This document shows positions 24,841 to 34,416 of a stretch of 64,000 nucleotides of DNA, piece after piece. Location of the stretch: positions 1 through 64,000 of the forward strand of contig CAZFMF010000002.1 in assembly GCA_964519985.1 (NCBI GenBank). Direction: 5' to 3'. The notes under the pieces were generated by a model. It ran no database searches. It was not told the DNA's origin and worked only from the letters and a program-made list of their open reading frames with translations. The number at the start of each line of letters is the position of its first letter. Within the stretch, counting starts at the first letter, position 1. Made by a program: the position numbers and the translations under genes. Source of the stretch: JAIEOG01 sp964519985. GTDB lineage: Bacteria; Bdellovibrionota; FAC87; UBA2466.

Positions 24841-25302
24841 ATGGAACTGGCGCGCGCGGGACAATACCTGTCTTTTTCGCTGAAGGACTTGTCCTATGCC
24901 GTTCCGATTGCCTCGGTGCGCGAAATCAACCGCGTTTTGACGATCACCCCGATCCCCGAAACCCCGAAGTACATCTCCGGGGTGATGAACTTGCGCGGCA
25001 AGGTGATTCCGATCGTGGATTTGCGAGTGCGGTTTGGGATGGCGTCGACCGCCCACACCAAGCACACTTGTATCATCGTCGTGGATTCGGAGCACGGCCA
25101 AGCCGGGCTGCTGGTGGACTCGATCCAAGGCGTGGTCCACCTTGGAGCCCAACAGATTGAGCCTCCGCCCCAATTGCCGGAGCAAGTCAGTTTGAGTTTT
25201 GTCGTAGGAATGGGAAAAATTGAGAAGAACGTACTCGTGCTGGTGGATGTCAGCCGGGTCCTGCTAAACGCGGGATTCGAAAGTTTGACCCGGGCCGCGT
25301 AA
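24841..25302 (+). CDS. cheW: Chemotaxis coupling protein CheW (copy 1)
   Basis: The 153-residue adaptor links receptor tips to the CheA P5 domain. The SH3-like double barrel reads YLSFSLKDLSYAVPIASVRE, then PETPKYISGVMNLRGKVIPI with the conserved NLRG, and IQGVVHLGAQ near the end. The start is the ATG at 24841 (MELARAGQ), after AAGGG. It is in one transcript with the receptor and the second cheW, which is 16 bases downstream. Confidence 0.94.
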   Translation: MELARAGQYLSFSLKDLSYAVPIASVREINRVLTITPIPETPKYISGVMNLRGKVIPIVDLRVRFGMASTAHTKHTCIIVVDSEHGQAGLLVDSIQGVVHLGAQQIEPPPQLPEQVSLSFVVGMGKIEKNVLVLVDVSRVLLNAGFESLTRAA

Positions 25303-25318
25303 ACGGAATAGGAAAGCC

Positions 25319-25828
25319 ATGGACGAAGGCTTGCTTCCAGTCGATTCCCTCAAAAGCGTCCTCGAGATCCGTCTTAGCGGGAACGCGTACGCGGTGCCCG
25401 TCGAGTTCGTGCGCGAGATCAACCAAGTCGCCGATATCACTCCCCTACCGAACAGCGCGGCCCATATTTGTGGTCTGATGAATTTGCGGGGCCAAGTGAT
25501 CCCGGTGATCGATCTGAACGTCCGACTCGGACAAGCCAAGACCGAACTGACGCGGGAGACCTGCGTGGTCGTCGTCGACGGGCTGGAGGGCGTGGTGGGA
25601 ATGCTGGTGGACGCCGTCATGCGCGTTATCAATATTCCAAAAACGCAAATCCTACCGACGCCCGATAACTGCCATTTGCAATACGCCAGTCTCGTGACCG
25701 CCATTGCCGACATGGGCGACCGGATGATCACGCTGCTCGATGTCCTGCACTGTTTGGAATCTCACCAAGGGCTGGATTTGCCGTCGGAACCCGAACTGGG
25801 TGCGGAAGCCGTGAAGCTACTTTCCTAG
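25319..25828 (+). CDS. cheW: Chemotaxis coupling protein CheW (copy 2)
   Basis: The 169-residue CheW paralogue keeps the same core: VLEIRLSGNAYAVPVEFVRE, the NSAAHICGLMNLRGQVIPVI block and VMRVINIPKTQ. It has a longer, acidic C-terminal tail (LPSEPELGAEAVKLLS) absent from copy 1. The two share roughly a third of positions, so they are not a recent duplication. Each may prefer one of the two CheA kinases, which is inference. Its stop overlaps the stop of the facing cheA by 4 bases. Confidence 0.93.
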   Translation: MDEGLLPVDSLKSVLEIRLSGNAYAVPVEFVREINQVADITPLPNSAAHICGLMNLRGQVIPVIDLNVRLGQAKTELTRETCVVVVDGLEGVVGMLVDAVMRVINIPKTQILPTPDNCHLQYASLVTAIADMGDRMITLLDVLHCLESHQGLDLPSEPELGAEAVKLLS

Positions 25829-27573
25829 GCCGCGTCGGCGACCATTCCATCCACATCTAGGAGCAAAGCCACTTTACCGTTACCCAGGATCGCGGCGCCG
25901 GCAATGCCTTCGCTATCCCGGATACTTTGACCCAAAGGCTTCATCACCACTTGGGTCTGGCCCAAAACGGCGTCGACTTCCAAAGCCACTTGACCGGTTT
26001 CGTGCTGGTACAAAACCACCATGTCCTTGGTGGCATCATGGGCGACGCCGCTGGGTCGGCCATGGTAAGTGCTGCGCAGGCGATCGGCCAGTCGGAAAAG
26101 CGGGAAAAACTTGCCGCGAATATTTAAAACCTGTTCACCGGAATGCATTTTTACGAGGCCGGAGTCTTTAAGATCTACCAATTCACGGATCCCATCCATC
26201 GGTAGAATGTAAATATGGCCGTCGACCGAGACCAACATTCCATCGGTGATCGCCGTCGTGAGCGGAACGGAAATCCGAAAGCTCGAACCTTGTCCGAAGG
26301 TCGACTCGACATCGATACGGCCCTTCAACGCTTCGAGGTTTTCCTTCACAACGTTCATTCCGACGCCACGTCCGGAGATATCCGTTACTTTCTCGGCGGT
26401 GGAAAAGCCGGGGGCAAAGAGCAACTCGAAGATCTTGGCATCGGGAAGGGCCGCGGCGTCCACTTCGGGTCCCAACAACCCCGTTTGTTTCGCTTTGGCG
26501 GCCACCCGATCGCGATCGATTCCCGCGCCGTCGTCGGTAATCCGGATCACCACGCGCCCGCCCACTTGCTGAGCAGATAATGTGATCAGGCCGCGATCCT
26601 TCTTGCCCTTTTGGCGTCGTTTTTCCGGCGTTTCAATCCCGTGATCGATGCAGTTGCGTACGAGGTGCACCAGCGGATCGGAAAGCTGCTCCACCATCGT
26701 GCGATCGATTTCGATGTCCTCCCCTTCGAGAACCATGTCGATGGGCTTTTTCAGGCGCACGCTCAAGTCGCGTGCGACCCGCTGGGTCTTAAGAAAAAGG
26801 CTCTTCAGGGGCGTCATGCGCATTCCCAGGGTGCGGTCCTGGAGTTCGCGAATCGCCTTGTCGAGCAACGTCACGACGGTATTGAGTCGCGAATTGCCGG
26901 TCTGTTTAAACGCTTCATTCAAGATCTGACTTTTCAAAACCACCAGCTCACCGACGATATTGAGCAGGCTTTCCACGCGGCTCGCGTCCACTTTGATCGT
27001 GCTGGACTCAAGCCGGTGGCTGGAATGATGATCGGGTTCCTTCGGAACGGGTGGCTCTTCAACCGTCGCCTGAATTCCCAGCACACTGGGAATATTCGCC
27101 CCCTCCGCCAGGGAAGTGCTGGGCGTTGGCGGTCCGTCGTCTTCCGGGTGCGCCGCCAAGTCGGCCTTGCGCTTTTCCAGCGCCTGATTGAACGCAACGA
27201 CTTCCGCTTTGAGATCTTCAACGTCCCAAGCGGGAGGGTTCTCGCCACGCAGGTCGTCGATACGATTTTTAATCGCGTCGCCGCATTTTAGGAGGATGGA
27301 GATGGTCGCGGTATCGACGAGCTGAGGGTGGCTGCGCAAGATCGCGAGGCAGTCCTCGACCACGTGGGCGAAAGCGGCCAAATCGGAAAATCCGACCGCG
27401 GCCCCCGCGCCCTTAATCGAATGAGCCAGCCGGAAGATTTTTGCGAGCTCCTCGACGCGTACGTCAGGGTTCTCGATCTTCAGGTACGACTCTTCACAAG
27501 CCTCCAAAAGGAACTGCAGTTCATCCAGGAATTCCTTTTGGAGCTCGCGTAAAAAATCCTGATCTTCGGACAC
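25825..27573 (-). CDS. cheA: Chemotaxis histidine kinase CheA (second copy)
   Basis: The kinase has 582 residues from GTG 27573, which stands after GGAGG; a TTG at 27591 lies upstream of that site. The Hpt is at the N-terminus with phospho-His H51 in FRLAHSIKGAGAAVGF. A proline-rich linker (about 145-190) replaces a clear P2. P3 starts IKVDASRVESLLNIVGELVV. P4 has DPLVHLVRNCIDHG, ITDDGAGID, LLFAPGFSTA and GRGVGMNVV. P5 ends the protein (ILPMDGIRELVDLKDSG). Unlike the first CheA it has the standard domain order and no N-terminal extension. It lies 53 bases after the nuclease gene. Confidence 0.95.
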   Translation of the reverse strand: MSEDQDFLRELQKEFLDELQFLLEACEESYLKIENPDVRVEELAKIFRLAHSIKGAGAAVGFSDLAAFAHVVEDCLAILRSHPQLVDTATISILLKCGDAIKNRIDDLRGENPPAWDVEDLKAEVVAFNQALEKRKADLAAHPEDDGPPTPSTSLAEGANIPSVLGIQATVEEPPVPKEPDHHSSHRLESSTIKVDASRVESLLNIVGELVVLKSQILNEAFKQTGNSRLNTVVTLLDKAIRELQDRTLGMRMTPLKSLFLKTQRVARDLSVRLKKPIDMVLEGEDIEIDRTMVEQLSDPLVHLVRNCIDHGIETPEKRRQKGKKDRGLITLSAQQVGGRVVIRITDDGAGIDRDRVAAKAKQTGLLGPEVDAAALPDAKIFELLFAPGFSTAEKVTDISGRGVGMNVVKENLEALKGRIDVESTFGQGSSFRISVPLTTAITDGMLVSVDGHIYILPMDGIRELVDLKDSGLVKMHSGEQVLNIRGKFFPLFRLADRLRSTYHGRPSGVAHDATKDMVVLYQHETGQVALEVDAVLGQTQVVMKPLGQSIRDSEGIAGAAILGNGKVALLLDVDGMVADAA

Positions 27574-27626
27574 GCAAGCCCTCCGATCCAAACATCGGTG
27601 TAAAACCCGAAAAACGTGAGTCGTTT

Positions 27627-28178
27627 TCAGCGCTTGGGTACGCGGGGCGTCTTTTTGCTATTGGGAACTCGGCGCGCCGCGGCGGGCACTTCGTAGAGCC
27701 ACGGGGCGATGGGTTGACGGGCTTTCCACACGCCGCGTCGAGCGGCTTTCGCCTGCTCCTCGGCTTCAGCGTAAAGCGTTTTGTCCGTCGTGGACTGCTC
27801 TCGCAATTGCCGTTTGTCGTGCCAAGCCAGGCCCCGCCGAATTTGCCGCAGCGCAAGATCCTCGCCTTTTAACAAGATTTTGCCCAACTGGGCGCAGCCG
27901 CCTCCGTCCCGAGGGCAAATCTGGGCGCGCACCCAGTCTACGGTGACGACTTTTCCTAAAACATGCTCGGAGAAGGATTTCTGCGCTTCGGCAAAAGCGT
28001 CCTGCCCTTTTTCGGGTGCGTCCGCCCCCAAAAGACGGAACGCATGGGTCTGCCCGCGGGCGTCAACGACCCGAACGGTATCGCCGTTCAGAACATCGGA
28101 AACCTTGCCTTCAAAGGTATCGCCGCGTGCCGCCGCTGCCGCTACCCACGCAATGCCCACCACCAGCCAGCGCTTCAT
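27627..28178 (-). CDS. Secreted staphylococcal-nuclease-like (thermonuclease) protein
   Basis: The product has 183 residues from ATG 28178. The leader MKRWLVVGIAWVAAAAARG is a Sec signal. The SNase OB-fold follows: KVSDVLNGDTVRVVD, the catalytic Arg/Glu block FRLLGADAPEKGQ, DWVRAQICPRDGGGCAQLGK with a Cys pair, and IRRGLAWHDKR supplying the second catalytic Arg. A basic tail ends in SKKTPRVPKR. It would cut DNA or RNA in the periplasm or outside. It is divergent from gapN with 103 bases between. Confidence 0.82.
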   Translation of the reverse strand: MKRWLVVGIAWVAAAAARGDTFEGKVSDVLNGDTVRVVDARGQTHAFRLLGADAPEKGQDAFAEAQKSFSEHVLGKVVTVDWVRAQICPRDGGGCAQLGKILLKGEDLALRQIRRGLAWHDKRQLREQSTTDKTLYAEAEEQAKAARRGVWKARQPIAPWLYEVPAAARRVPNSKKTPRVPKR

Positions 28179-28281
28179 TCCCACTACTGTGGAATCTCTC
28201 GAGCGCGCCGTCAATTTCTGCCTGACGCTTGACCTTCCGGAGCATTTACGAGAAGTCAGCTGCAACAAAGGAAAACGCATC

Positions 28282-29895
28282 ATGGATCCGCTCTCGCTCT
28301 TTCCGTACGCCGCTGAAGTCCCCGATACCGTCCAAGTCGACAAACGGCAGGGCCGCATCCTCATCGGCGGAAAGATTGAAACCGAGGGATTTGCCCGCAA
28401 GGAAGTTCCCTCCCCGTGCCCGTTGCGGGGTGACGGCGGCACACTTTTTTATCCGATTCTGGGCGAGACCCCCAATGTCGATGTAGCGGTGTTTTCCCGC
28501 GCGGTAGACGCCGCGGTAGCGGCCTGGGACAAGGGCCGTGGCGATTGGCCGACCGCCCGTATGGAACAACGCATTTCTGCGGTCAGTGCTTTTCGCGGGC
28601 GTTTGGTAAAACACCGAGAAAGTGTCGCGCGTTTCCTGTCCTGGGAAATTGCTAAACCCCTTCCCGACGCGTTTGCCGAATTTGATCGCACGGTGACTTA
28701 CATCGACGACACTTTGGAAGCGGTCAAACGGATGGATCGCGAGGGCAGCAGTATCCATTTCGCGGGCGGTATCATGGCGCAGATCCGGCGCGTGCCCTTG
28801 GGCGTCACGCTCTGCATCGGCCCCTTCAATTATCCTTTGAACGAGACGTTCACGACGTTGATTCCGGCGCTGCTGATGGGCAATCCGGTGGTGCTCAAGA
28901 CACCGCGCTTTGGGCAACTGTTCTGGGACGTGCTGCTCGATGATTTCCAAACGAGCTTCCCGGCCGGCGTGATTAATATCGTCAATGGCCTAGGCCGCAA
29001 TATCATTCGGCCCAGCGTCGAAGCCGGCAAGATTGATGTGCTGGCGCTCATCGGCTCGAGCAAGACCGCCAATACGATCAAGCAAAGCCACCCCCGTCCG
29101 AATAGTTTCCGTACCGTGCTGGGACTCGATGCCAAGAACCCGGCGATCATCCTCCCCGATGCGCGAATGGATCTCACCGTCTCCGAATGCCTGAAGGGCT
29201 CACTCTCGTTCAATGGCCAGCGCTGCACAGCCCTGAAAATTCTCTTCGTGCACCGATCGATTGCCGACGATTTCACGGCGCGATTTGCGGAAGCGGCCGA
29301 CGCGCTGAAAGCCGGACTGCCTTGGCAAAATGGCGTCGCCATCACTCCCCTTCCCCACCCCAATAAAGTCAGTGAACTGCAAACGTTGATTGCCCAGGCA
29401 ACCAGTCAGGGCGCCGTGATCGCAAATCCGGGTCGGGGTGGAAAATCGGTGGCGAATCTGCTTTTCCCCACAATTCTGCGTCGCGTCCCCTTGCACGCGG
29501 CGGTGGCGCACGAAGAACAATTCGGCCCCGTCGTTCCGATCGTGGAATACGATTCTTTGAAAGATTTAGAAAACTACCTCGTTGATTCGCCGTACGGGAT
29601 GCAGGCCAGCATCTTCGGAGAAAGCCCGACGCAAGTCGGGCTACTCGTAGACCAGCTTTCTAACTTGGTGTGCCGGATCAACTTGAACACCCAATGCCAA
29701 CGCGGCCCGGACGTTTTCCCGTTCACGGGTCGGAAGGCCTCCGCGGAAGGCACGTTAAGTGTCACCGATGCTCTGCGCTGCTTCAGCATCCGGTCGATGG
29801 TGGCGGCGAAACAGGACGAACACGGCAAAGCGCTCTACCGCTCCATCCTCGAGAAAGACACATCTCAGTTTTTGAGCACGAACATCGTGCTCTAG
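28282..29895 (+). CDS. gapN: NADP-dependent glyceraldehyde-3-phosphate dehydrogenase (GapN-like)
   Basis: The 537-residue aldehyde dehydrogenase starts at ATG 28282 after AAAGGAAAA; the frame is open for 500 bases upstream but runs antisense to the nuclease gene. The cofactor region has GVTLCIGPFNYPLNETFTTL and KTPRFGQLFWDV. The catalytic Cys is in FNGQRCTALKIL. The usual ELGGKNP carrying the general-base Glu reads GLDAKNPAII here. GapN oxidises glyceraldehyde-3-phosphate straight to 3-phosphoglycerate, making NADPH and no ATP. The longer N-terminus (about 50 residues more than streptococcal GapN) matches the Gram-negative subfamily. Its stop overlaps the next, convergent stop. Confidence 0.83.
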   Translation: MDPLSLFPYAAEVPDTVQVDKRQGRILIGGKIETEGFARKEVPSPCPLRGDGGTLFYPILGETPNVDVAVFSRAVDAAVAAWDKGRGDWPTARMEQRISAVSAFRGRLVKHRESVARFLSWEIAKPLPDAFAEFDRTVTYIDDTLEAVKRMDREGSSIHFAGGIMAQIRRVPLGVTLCIGPFNYPLNETFTTLIPALLMGNPVVLKTPRFGQLFWDVLLDDFQTSFPAGVINIVNGLGRNIIRPSVEAGKIDVLALIGSSKTANTIKQSHPRPNSFRTVLGLDAKNPAIILPDARMDLTVSECLKGSLSFNGQRCTALKILFVHRSIADDFTARFAEAADALKAGLPWQNGVAITPLPHPNKVSELQTLIAQATSQGAVIANPGRGGKSVANLLFPTILRRVPLHAAVAHEEQFGPVVPIVEYDSLKDLENYLVDSPYGMQASIFGESPTQVGLLVDQLSNLVCRINLNTQCQRGPDVFPFTGRKASAEGTLSVTDALRCFSIRSMVAAKQDEHGKALYRSILEKDTSQFLSTNIVL

Positions 29896-32800
29896 TACTC
29901 AACCTTCAAACGATCATTCTGCGCATCGTACGGCGCGCGAATATTCCACCAATGCAATTGCACGACGTTGCGATCGCTGTCGTAGTGCCACTGGTCTTTC
30001 TTGTCCCCGGTATTGCCCTTGAGATCCATGCGGCCGGCCGAGGTTTGAAGCGCCACTTTCAACTTGGCCGGATCGGGTTTCTTGGGCAGCGAGAAGCGCG
30101 TTTTCACGTAGCGGGCCGACTGGGCCACGACGGCCTCGGCAAAATCTCGCATCCAGTTGCCGGGTGGAGAACAAGGGTTCCAGCTGACCACGCGCCCGTG
30201 ACTAGGAGCCACCATCTGTTCGAAGATCTGGTTCACCGAGGCGTTGCAAGACATATCGTTGAAATAGAGTTGGAACGGTTTTTTGAAACTGGCGAGATAG
30301 TTCGTCAACCCGCGCCCGACATCCGAAGGCTGCGCGCCGGCCCCGCCGGTCTCTTGCTGCAAGACTTCGTAACGATCTTTGCTGAACGAATGGGCGAAGA
30401 CAAGGAACGGAACCTCGGGATCAAAGAATTCATCTTGGAATAACCCGGTTTGACTTCGGATCCCGATCAGGAAGCGATCCAACGCCCAAATCGCGGATTG
30501 GTAGAACTCCGAGCTTCGGGTGGCATCGATCATCCGACCAAAATCGCTGGCGACGTGGTTACTGTCGCTGGTCAGGCGCTTCTCCCCACTCGGCGTGAGG
30601 ATCGGTCGTCCCTTGAAACTACGGGAAGAGAGCACCACCACGGAATAGCGCACGGTCGCTTCGTCCAAACGGGCGAAGAACTCCGGCGCAGAACGCTTCA
30701 ATTCATCGTAGTATCCCGCCGTCGCCGCCGTTTGATCCAAAACGAAGACCAAATCGATGGGCGCGTTTTTTTCCGGAGTCTGGAAATTGTAGCTATGGGC
30801 CAGCAGGGTACGATTGACCGAGATCATCAACGTCCCCTCGGTCTTCTCGGAGCCATTGTCCGCGGTCACCTTAAAGACCTGGATCGTTCCCGCCATGTCG
30901 CCGGTGGGTCGCCCAGATAGAATTCCCGTCGTCGGATTCACGGCCAGCCAGTTTGGGCCACGGATGGAGAAGGTCAATGGCAAGTCTCCCAGATCGCGTG
31001 CCCATTTTTTCAAGTCGTCTTGAAACATTTGGTCGGGCACCGCGGTGAGGTCAATCGGATCATTCAGCCAGATCGGCGGTCGGCTTTCGATACCGACCCG
31101 CACTTTAATCACCCCGTCGGCAATGCCGCCATCCGTGTCGGTGACCCGCAACGCTACCTGGTGCGTTCCGCGGTGCGACGCCGTCGGAGTTAGACGCAAT
31201 AGGCCCGTCGGCGTAAGACTGACCCACGGCATCGAAGAAAGCAGTCGGAAGGTCAATGCATCTCCTTCCGGATCTTCCACGAAGCGCTTTTGATTCAACT
31301 CCATCGTGAAGACTTGGCCGACACTCACGCCGAAATCGAGAGCTTCGGGGTGTAGGATCGGTTTCTTGTTTCCACCCAATACGCGCCCCATCGCCTCGAC
31401 TTGCACGACCGACTTGCCATCGGAAGCTTCAAGAACCGCCGTGAAATCGCTATCGGTTTCCCCAGGCGTGCCCGAGACATTTCCGTCGCTGCCGACGAGA
31501 AGCCAACCGGGACCTTCCGCCTTGCGGAAAGTGATCGGATCATTGTCCGCATCTTCCACGAGGTGGCTGAGATCGAAACTGAATCGTACACCGACCTTGG
31601 CATTGCCGAGTTGGACGGGGATCTGAACCCAACGGGGTTTATTGTTCTTCGAATCGATCGGGATCTGCACTTGCGTGTCGGCAAAGGCACGCCGCAAGTC
31701 ACGCACGCGCGCGGTCAAGACGTTGACCACCGCATCGGCTTCCGTCGGCTGGCCGATCACTAAACCGCTCGAGGTCACGAAAACCCAGTTCGGGCCCGCC
31801 ACTTTCTCGAAGGAAAGCTCGTCATCCGGATCCGGATCGGAGGCAAAGGCTTTCAACGATTGGGCGTAGGTTTTCCCCGCTTTTCCGGCCGGCAAAACGA
31901 CCGGCTGGCGCCAGACCGGCCGGCTATTGTCCGAGGAAACGTCAATGATGAGAGCCGCGTTCGCTCCCAGCTTGTCGTTATTCACCGTGACGATAAAGGT
32001 ATTTTCGCCCGCGTCTTCGTCACCCGGCGTACCGCTCAGGCGCCCGCTCGTGGGATCGATGTTCAACCACGTGGGACCGGTCGGTTGCTTGGAGAAAGTG
32101 ACCGGAATGCCATCGCGATCCTGGGCCTTGTCTTTCAAAGTCCCGCTAAACGGCACGCCCGCGGTTGCGGTTAGGCGAATCGGATCCGTTTTCCAAACCG
32201 GTGGACGCGGATCGCGTGTGACCGTGAGCTCAATTTCACCGGAAGCGACGTCCTTACCGTCGGTCACATCAAAGCGCAGGACTTGCGTGCCAATTTGATC
32301 GTAGGTCGGTCGCAGCGTTAACACCCCCTCTTTGGTCATGCTCGCCCAACCCACCGGCGATAGCGAGAAAACCAGCTTGTCACCGGGATCCGGGTCAGAA
32401 ACAAAGTCCACCTGATTGAGGTTCATCGTCAAAACTTTGCGCTCGGCGATCGGGAATTTGATCGGTTGATTGACGATCGGGGCGTGATTCGGCGGCACGA
32501 CGCGCCCACTGAAGCCGGCCTGCTTTGGTGTTCCACCGTCGGTTACCGAGATAATCGCGACATACGCTTCCACATCCGCGGCCGTGGGAGTTCCGCCCAC
32601 TTTTCCGTTCGGATCCACCTGCAGCCAACCCGGTCCGGCGATCTTCGCAAAGGTGAGCGAATCCCCCTCTTCATCCTTCGTAATCGTCCGCAGGTCGTAA
32701 TTCATGGCCTTGCCGACCGCGAGCTCCGGCAAAGGAATGGGCTCGTCCACTGTCCATCGCGGCGGGGCATTGGGTTTGTCCACCGTGAGCTCCGCCGTCG

Positions 32801-34271
32801 CATCCGCCGAAGCGCCCGACGGATCGGTCGCCTTTATTCGGATACCGCTCGGACCCACATCGCCGGCGCGCGGCGTGCCGCCGACAATCCCGTCCTCCGA
32901 GATCCCCAACCAATTCGGTCCGGCGATTTTGGTAAATCTTAGCGTTTGTCTTTCGGGATCGCTCACGAAGCCAGAAACATCGGCGCTGTAGCGCTGCCCT
33001 ACCTTGGCGTTCGGCAGCGTCACATTTTGACTGACCCAGACCGGTGGTTGGTTGCCGAGCTTGACGTTCACCACCATCGCCACATCCGTCGTCATCGACT
33101 CATTGGCCGCCCGAACTACAACCGTATGATCGCCCTCCACCGCCGGGGGCAGACCAAAGACCACTCCCTGGTTAGTCACATCGAGCCAGGCCGCGCCCGA
33201 TGCCTTGGAAAACGTGAGTGGACGCCCGTCTTTGTCGAACGCGAGTGCGGAGACGCTCTCACTAAACTGCTTGCCCACCGATGCGGATCGGCGAATGGGC
33301 TCTTCGCGCCAAACGGGCTTTTGCGGATCGGGGTTGATGCGAATGCGGATCTTTCCCGTACTGAGATTCATTCCGTCGCTCACCTCGAGGCCTAGGAGCT
33401 TGTCCCCGACATTGGGATACTTAGCCGTCACGGAAAGCTTGCCGGTGGTGGAGATCGTGGCCCACTGAACGGTGGGATTGAGCTTGAAGGTCAAATTCAC
33501 ATTGTCGTCGGTGACGTACTGCGGATCGTTCAATTCGCGTTGGAAGGGTTCGCGTTCCTTGAATGTGAAATTGAGTGCCGTCTGGTGAATGATGGGGGCC
33601 TGATTGCCGCTCGTGACCTTGAGAAAGACCCCGCCTTGCGCCTGGCTCGAACCGTCGGACACTTCGACCACTAAAGTGTGATCGCCCCCGGCGGTTGGCG
33701 TGCCGCTGAGTTTTCCGTCGGTACTTAGGCTTAACCACGGGGCGTTGCTCTGAATGATCCGATAGGTTAGCGAGTCGCCTTCCGTGTCCCGGGCATTAGT
33801 AAAAAGATCGTAGGTATAGGGCCGGCCCACGGAAGCCGCGGGCAGCGTGAGGGGATCAATGAGCCAGATCGGTCCCGCTCCACTCGTCGGGCGCGCGCGC
33901 GGCTTTCCTGGTGCGGTTGGCTTGGGTGCCGAAGTGCTTTGCGCCGATACAATCGTGAAGTACAGATCCGCTTCGACGGATTGAATTCCTTGGGTAGCGC
34001 GCACACGTACCGCGCCCTTACCGGGGGCACTAGGCGTGCGTCCGTAGAGGCTTCCCTTTTTTGCATCGAAGGCGATCCAACTCGGCCGCGTCGACGCTTC
34101 CCATTCCACGGCTCCCGCCACTTTGCCCTTCAACAATTTTTCCAACGACAACGAGAATTCAGAATCAGTGGAACGCGAGAATCGAAATTTTTCTTGGCTG
34201 AATTCGAGCGGCGCCGCCTGCAATGCGGACGCAGAAAGGATCCAAAATAGAACCGTACGATAACAACCCAT
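29892..34271 (-). CDS. Giant secreted protein: Ig-like repeat array with a C-terminal VWA-like domain
   Basis: The 1459-residue protein starts at ATG 34271, 6 bases after GGGGG (GTG 34289 is an alternative). The signal peptide ends near ALQAAP. One divergent Ig-like domain follows, then a Pro-rich linker and eleven putative-Ig (He_PIG, cadherin-like) domains of about 90 residues. Each has a G-P-x-W-L core and a G-T-P turn. Their order is periodic: types A, B, C, D, A, B, C, D, A, B, C. Type B domains begin N-x-x-P-I and carry ELN or NLNQ; type C begin PVW and carry DP-I-R. The last 280 residues resemble a VWA domain (APIDLVFVLDQTAA), but its metal site is D-Q-T-A-A instead of D-x-S-x-S. Probably a surface adhesin. 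Confidence 0.8.
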   Translation of the reverse strand: MGCYRTVLFWILSASALQAAPLEFSQEKFRFSRSTDSEFSLSLEKLLKGKVAGAVEWEASTRPSWIAFDAKKGSLYGRTPSAPGKGAVRVRATQGIQSVEADLYFTIVSAQSTSAPKPTAPGKPRARPTSGAGPIWLIDPLTLPAASVGRPYTYDLFTNARDTEGDSLTYRIIQSNAPWLSLSTDGKLSGTPTAGGDHTLVVEVSDGSSQAQGGVFLKVTSGNQAPIIHQTALNFTFKEREPFQRELNDPQYVTDDNVNLTFKLNPTVQWATISTTGKLSVTAKYPNVGDKLLGLEVSDGMNLSTGKIRIRINPDPQKPVWREEPIRRSASVGKQFSESVSALAFDKDGRPLTFSKASGAAWLDVTNQGVVFGLPPAVEGDHTVVVRAANESMTTDVAMVVNVKLGNQPPVWVSQNVTLPNAKVGQRYSADVSGFVSDPERQTLRFTKIAGPNWLGISEDGIVGGTPRAGDVGPSGIRIKATDPSGASADATAELTVDKPNAPPRWTVDEPIPLPELAVGKAMNYDLRTITKDEEGDSLTFAKIAGPGWLQVDPNGKVGGTPTAADVEAYVAIISVTDGGTPKQAGFSGRVVPPNHAPIVNQPIKFPIAERKVLTMNLNQVDFVSDPDPGDKLVFSLSPVGWASMTKEGVLTLRPTYDQIGTQVLRFDVTDGKDVASGEIELTVTRDPRPPVWKTDPIRLTATAGVPFSGTLKDKAQDRDGIPVTFSKQPTGPTWLNIDPTSGRLSGTPGDEDAGENTFIVTVNNDKLGANAALIIDVSSDNSRPVWRQPVVLPAGKAGKTYAQSLKAFASDPDPDDELSFEKVAGPNWVFVTSSGLVIGQPTEADAVVNVLTARVRDLRRAFADTQVQIPIDSKNNKPRWVQIPVQLGNAKVGVRFSFDLSHLVEDADNDPITFRKAEGPGWLLVGSDGNVSGTPGETDSDFTAVLEASDGKSVVQVEAMGRVLGGNKKPILHPEALDFGVSVGQVFTMELNQKRFVEDPEGDALTFRLLSSMPWVSLTPTGLLRLTPTASHRGTHQVALRVTDTDGGIADGVIKVRVGIESRPPIWLNDPIDLTAVPDQMFQDDLKKWARDLGDLPLTFSIRGPNWLAVNPTTGILSGRPTGDMAGTIQVFKVTADNGSEKTEGTLMISVNRTLLAHSYNFQTPEKNAPIDLVFVLDQTAATAGYYDELKRSAPEFFARLDEATVRYSVVVLSSRSFKGRPILTPSGEKRLTSDSNHVASDFGRMIDATRSSEFYQSAIWALDRFLIGIRSQTGLFQDEFFDPEVPFLVFAHSFSKDRYEVLQQETGGAGAQPSDVGRGLTNYLASFKKPFQLYFNDMSCNASVNQIFEQMVAPSHGRVVSWNPCSPPGNWMRDFAEAVVAQSARYVKTRFSLPKKPDPAKLKVALQTSAGRMDLKGNTGDKKDQWHYDSDRNVVQLHWWNIRAPYDAQNDRLKVEY

Positions 34272-34416
34272 CCCATTCCCCCAATACACCCAAGTTCCTC
34301 ATTAAAACGGAAGGTTGAATCCGTCACGCTGAAAAAGCCGCGAACACAAGACACGCACCGGTTTCGCTCACTCCCACTTCGTCATGTCGCGTCGAGTCAG
34401 TTCCGATACAGAGAGA

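Noticed and set aside
27781..28281. Long N-terminal extension of GapN (open frame from 27781)
   Set aside because: It is antisense to the nuclease gene, has no protein-like pattern, and a good ribosome site precedes the ATG at 28282.
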